Shown here piece by piece: positions 61,781 to 64,000 of a DNA stretch of 64,000 nt. Both the position numbers and the translations under genes were made by a program. The notes under the pieces are model-generated. The model saw nothing but the letters and a program-made list of their open reading frames with translations. It did not search any database and had not been told where the DNA came from. Within the stretch, counting starts at the first letter, position 1, and each line of letters opens with the position of its first letter. The DNA is from Bradyrhizobium macuxiense (lineage in GTDB: Bacteria > Pseudomonadota > Alphaproteobacteria > Rhizobiales > Xanthobacteraceae). Where the stretch lies: NCBI RefSeq assembly GCF_007993935.1, contig NZ_VITY01000005.1:186001-250000 (forward strand), written 5' to 3'.

Positions 61781-64000
61781 ATGATTGATCTGACCAAGCA
61801 TGACTTCACGTCATTGTCGGTGAAGGATCTGCTCGATGCCCGCGAGGCTTATCATGTGCATCTGGCCCATCTGCAATCGGTCTACGCCACGGCGATCGGC
61901 CGCTATCTGATCCGCGACAGCGATCGCAACGCGACGGAACGGCGGCACCATTCCAAGCCGCAGGCACTCGGACCGCGCACGCTGTTCAATTCGTCGGTCA
62001 AGGACTGGTCGTGGCCCTGCATCCTCGTCTTCGTGCGGGACTGGATGAAGCGCTCCGAGTTGAAGAACCATCCGGAGAAGCAGGACCAGCTGGTGCCGCC
62101 GTTCCTGTATCTGCCGGATGGCCGCGTCGTGCCGACCTGCGTCGTCAAGGTCGATCCGAACGAGGGCAGCCCCGGCATCGTCGACCCGCCGGTGTTCAAG
62201 AGCGACCTGGTCGGCGGCGGCTTCCCGGTCCAGACCATGATTCAGGGCAAGATCCATCGCGGCTCGATCGGCTGTCTCGTCACCAACGGCGAGACCGTGT
62301 TCGCACTCTCCAACCGCCACGTGGTCGGCGCGGCCGGACGCGAGATCTTCGCCGGCTTCAAGAACACCGACCGGCGTCTCGGCGTCAGCGATGCGCTGCA
62401 ACTCGGCAAGCGCGCCTTCAGCGACGTCTATCCCGGCTGGCCCGGCTCGCGCGTGGTGGCCAATCTCGATGCCGGATTGATCCGCGTCGACGACGTCAAG
62501 GGCTGGACCGCGCAGATCTACGGCGTCGGCCAGGTCGGCGACGTCGTCGATCTCAATGTCGGCACCTTCCGCCTCGAGATCATCAACCAGCCGCTGATCG
62601 CCTTCGGCGCGACCAGCGGATTGATGAAGGGCAAGATCATCGGCCTGTTCTATCGCTACAAGACCGTCGGCGGCATGGAATATGTCAGCGATTTCGTGAT
62701 CGGTCCGCGCGACGGTGACACGCCGCTCAACAACTATCCCGGCGATTCCGGCACGGTCTGGTTTCTCGACGACCCCGACGCCAAGAAGAACGCCGGCGGC
62801 GCGCGCATCCTCAGCCCGCTAGCGCTCGAATGGGGCGGCCAGGAATTGTTCGGGTCAGGCGGCAAGGTTCCGATGCAGGTGGCGCTCGGCATCTGCATGG
62901 CGACGCTGTGCCGCGAGCTCGATGTCGAGTTGATCGGCGACTGGAATGCAGGCCACACCGAGTATTGGGGCGAGTGGGGACACGTCAAGATCGGCGCCTA
63001 CGCAACCGGCCTGATTGATGCGAAGCTGCCCAAGCTCTCGGCCATGATGGATGCCAATTCCGACAATATCGGCCTCGACGACAAGCTGCTTGCCGACCTC
63101 AAACCGTATCAGCACGGCACCTTCGCGCCGCTGGCCGACGTCGCCGACCTGGTCTGGCGCTTCACCCGGCACACCGACGAAAGCAACCATTTCGCCGACA
63201 TGGACAAGCCCGGCAAGGACGGCAAGACGCTGCTCGATCTCTGCGCCGAGTCGACGCGCAACGTCGATCCAAAAGTCTGGAACGACTATTACGACGGGAT
63301 CGGTGAGGACCGGCGCGGCGCGCTGCCGTTCCGGGTCTGGCAGATCTTCGACGAGATGGTCGAATACGCCGCCGCCAACAAAAAGCTGGAGTTCGTCTGC
63401 GCCGCGGGCATCGTCGCGCATTACATCGGCGATGCCTGCCAGCCGCTGCACATTTCGCAATTCCATCATGGCCTCGATCCGAACGACAAGAAGCACGCCA
63501 AGGTGCACAGCGTGTACGAGACCACGATGATCGGCCGCCACGGCAAGGATCTCATCAAGATGATCCCTGACGCGAAGACCAGCGACGTCGCGGAGATTGC
63601 TTCGGGTGCAACGCCGACCGGTCGCGATGCCGCCGTCGCCGTGGTCGCGCTGATGCAGCGAACCGTGAAGCGGCTGCCGCCGATGACGATCGTCAATTTG
63701 TTCAACTCCCATATGGGGAGCGGCCAGGTCGACGTGATGTGGTCGAAGCTGAAGGATGCCACGGCGGCCTGCATGCAGGACGGCGCCAAGACGCTTGCGA
63801 GAGTCTGGGAAGCGGCCTGGCGTGCCGGTGCGGGCGAAGATCGCGGGCAGGGCGGCAAGTTCGATCAGGGCAGCCTGAGCAAGCTCTACAACGACCCCAG
63901 CTTCCTGCCGGCGTATCCGCTCCAGCAGCTCACGCTGGATGCCAACGACCACATCGTGCCGGTCGGCGGAGCCGGAGCGCGGCGCCGGAGTGCGCCAATC
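61781..64000 (+). CDS. Trypsin-like protease fused to an S1/P1-nuclease/phospholipase-C-like domain (3' partial)
   Basis: 740 codons are open to the window edge with no stop. ATG 61781 follows GGAGGAA; there is no signal peptide. Residues about 165-340 form a trypsin-like domain with a complete triad: His180 (LSNRHVVG), Asp230 (NLDAGLIRV), Ser323 (NYPGDSGTVWF). Residues about 440-700 carry an S1/P1 nuclease or zinc phospholipase C signature: His547-Asp551-His557 (HYIGDACQPLH) and His576-Glu580 (HSVYE), with HHG at 562 and an earlier HTDESNHF. The first 160 residues match nothing I recognise. The protein may be a protease-gated toxin or effector (inference); its end is unseen. Confidence 0.8.
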   Translation, partial: MIDLTKHDFTSLSVKDLLDAREAYHVHLAHLQSVYATAIGRYLIRDSDRNATERRHHSKPQALGPRTLFNSSVKDWSWPCILVFVRDWMKRSELKNHPEKQDQLVPPFLYLPDGRVVPTCVVKVDPNEGSPGIVDPPVFKSDLVGGGFPVQTMIQGKIHRGSIGCLVTNGETVFALSNRHVVGAAGREIFAGFKNTDRRLGVSDALQLGKRAFSDVYPGWPGSRVVANLDAGLIRVDDVKGWTAQIYGVGQVGDVVDLNVGTFRLEIINQPLIAFGATSGLMKGKIIGLFYRYKTVGGMEYVSDFVIGPRDGDTPLNNYPGDSGTVWFLDDPDAKKNAGGARILSPLALEWGGQELFGSGGKVPMQVALGICMATLCRELDVELIGDWNAGHTEYWGEWGHVKIGAYATGLIDAKLPKLSAMMDANSDNIGLDDKLLADLKPYQHGTFAPLADVADLVWRFTRHTDESNHFADMDKPGKDGKTLLDLCAESTRNVDPKVWNDYYDGIGEDRRGALPFRVWQIFDEMVEYAAANKKLEFVCAAGIVAHYIGDACQPLHISQFHHGLDPNDKKHAKVHSVYETTMIGRHGKDLIKMIPDAKTSDVAEIASGATPTGRDAAVAVVALMQRTVKRLPPMTIVNLFNSHMGSGQVDVMWSKLKDATAACMQDGAKTLARVWEAAWRAGAGEDRGQGGKFDQGSLSKLYNDPSFLPAYPLQQLTLDANDHIVPVGGAGARRRSAPI

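Noticed and set aside
1-64000. tRNA, rRNA, riboswitch or insertion sequence genes
   Set aside because: No tRNA-like cloverleaf, rRNA core segment, known riboswitch core or transposase reading frame was recognised by reading; a covariance-model scan could still find a small RNA.

Overview
The window looks like chromosomal DNA of a Bradyrhizobium-type alphaproteobacterium (inference). It is GC-rich, and short palindromic repeat families of the kind common in Bradyrhizobium lie between genes throughout. The gene content is soil-saprophyte metabolism: aldehyde dehydrogenases, flavin monooxygenases, a TctC-type binding protein, a monocarboxylate permease, an indolepyruvate oxidoreductase-like enzyme and many LysR, Lrp and IclR regulators. 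I see no rRNA, tRNA, CRISPR array, phage or insertion sequence.

Layout. 60-5293: five genes with ATGA stop/start overlaps (GNAT, ThiF-like E1, membrane protein, second GNAT, nitroreductase), apparently one translationally coupled pathway of unknown product, followed by a small zinc-ribbon gene. 5.6-14.3 kb: DUF2478 protein, two aldehyde dehydrogenases, an SDR, a ModE-like regulator divergent from an Old Yellow Enzyme, and a GFA-fold protein lacking its middle cysteines. Here a 265-bp unit made of two palindromes plus the last 52 bp of the SDR gene is present three times in tandem. 14.4-17.9 kb: a polytopic membrane protein and a benzoylformate-decarboxylase-like ThDP enzyme. 18-29.5 kb: a catabolic and uptake region (flavin monooxygenase, M20 peptidase, MFS transporter, IclR regulator, alpha/beta hydrolase, complete polar amino acid ABC transporter, D-amino-acid aminotransferase).

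29.7-34.5 kb: an efflux regulon (AhpD-like protein, DHA2 MFS pump, HlyD adaptor, divergent LysR). The pump and adaptor genes each carry the same three-part operator. 34.8-41.7 kb: TctC-type binding protein, DUF3311/MctP monocarboxylate permease, a large indolepyruvate ferredoxin oxidoreductase family enzyme and a divergent Lrp regulator with two matching operators. 41.9-47.5 kb: small membrane and secreted proteins with a LysR, then an Ldh/flavin monooxygenase/FAH-hydrolase operon. 47.9-52 kb: a c-di-GMP GGDEF-EAL protein with five GAF repeats. 52-61.5 kb: small proteins, a secreted cupin, a DUF1080 protein, a Wzy-like membrane protein next to a GH5 glycosidase, a Cupin_8-like protein, DUF5996, and a pirin/WrbA operon with divergent LysR.

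The window ends inside a long open gene (61781 to the edge) that joins a trypsin-like protease domain with a complete His-Asp-Ser triad to an S1/P1-nuclease/phospholipase-C-like zinc domain. This fusion and the ThiF-centred operon are the best candidates for something undescribed.
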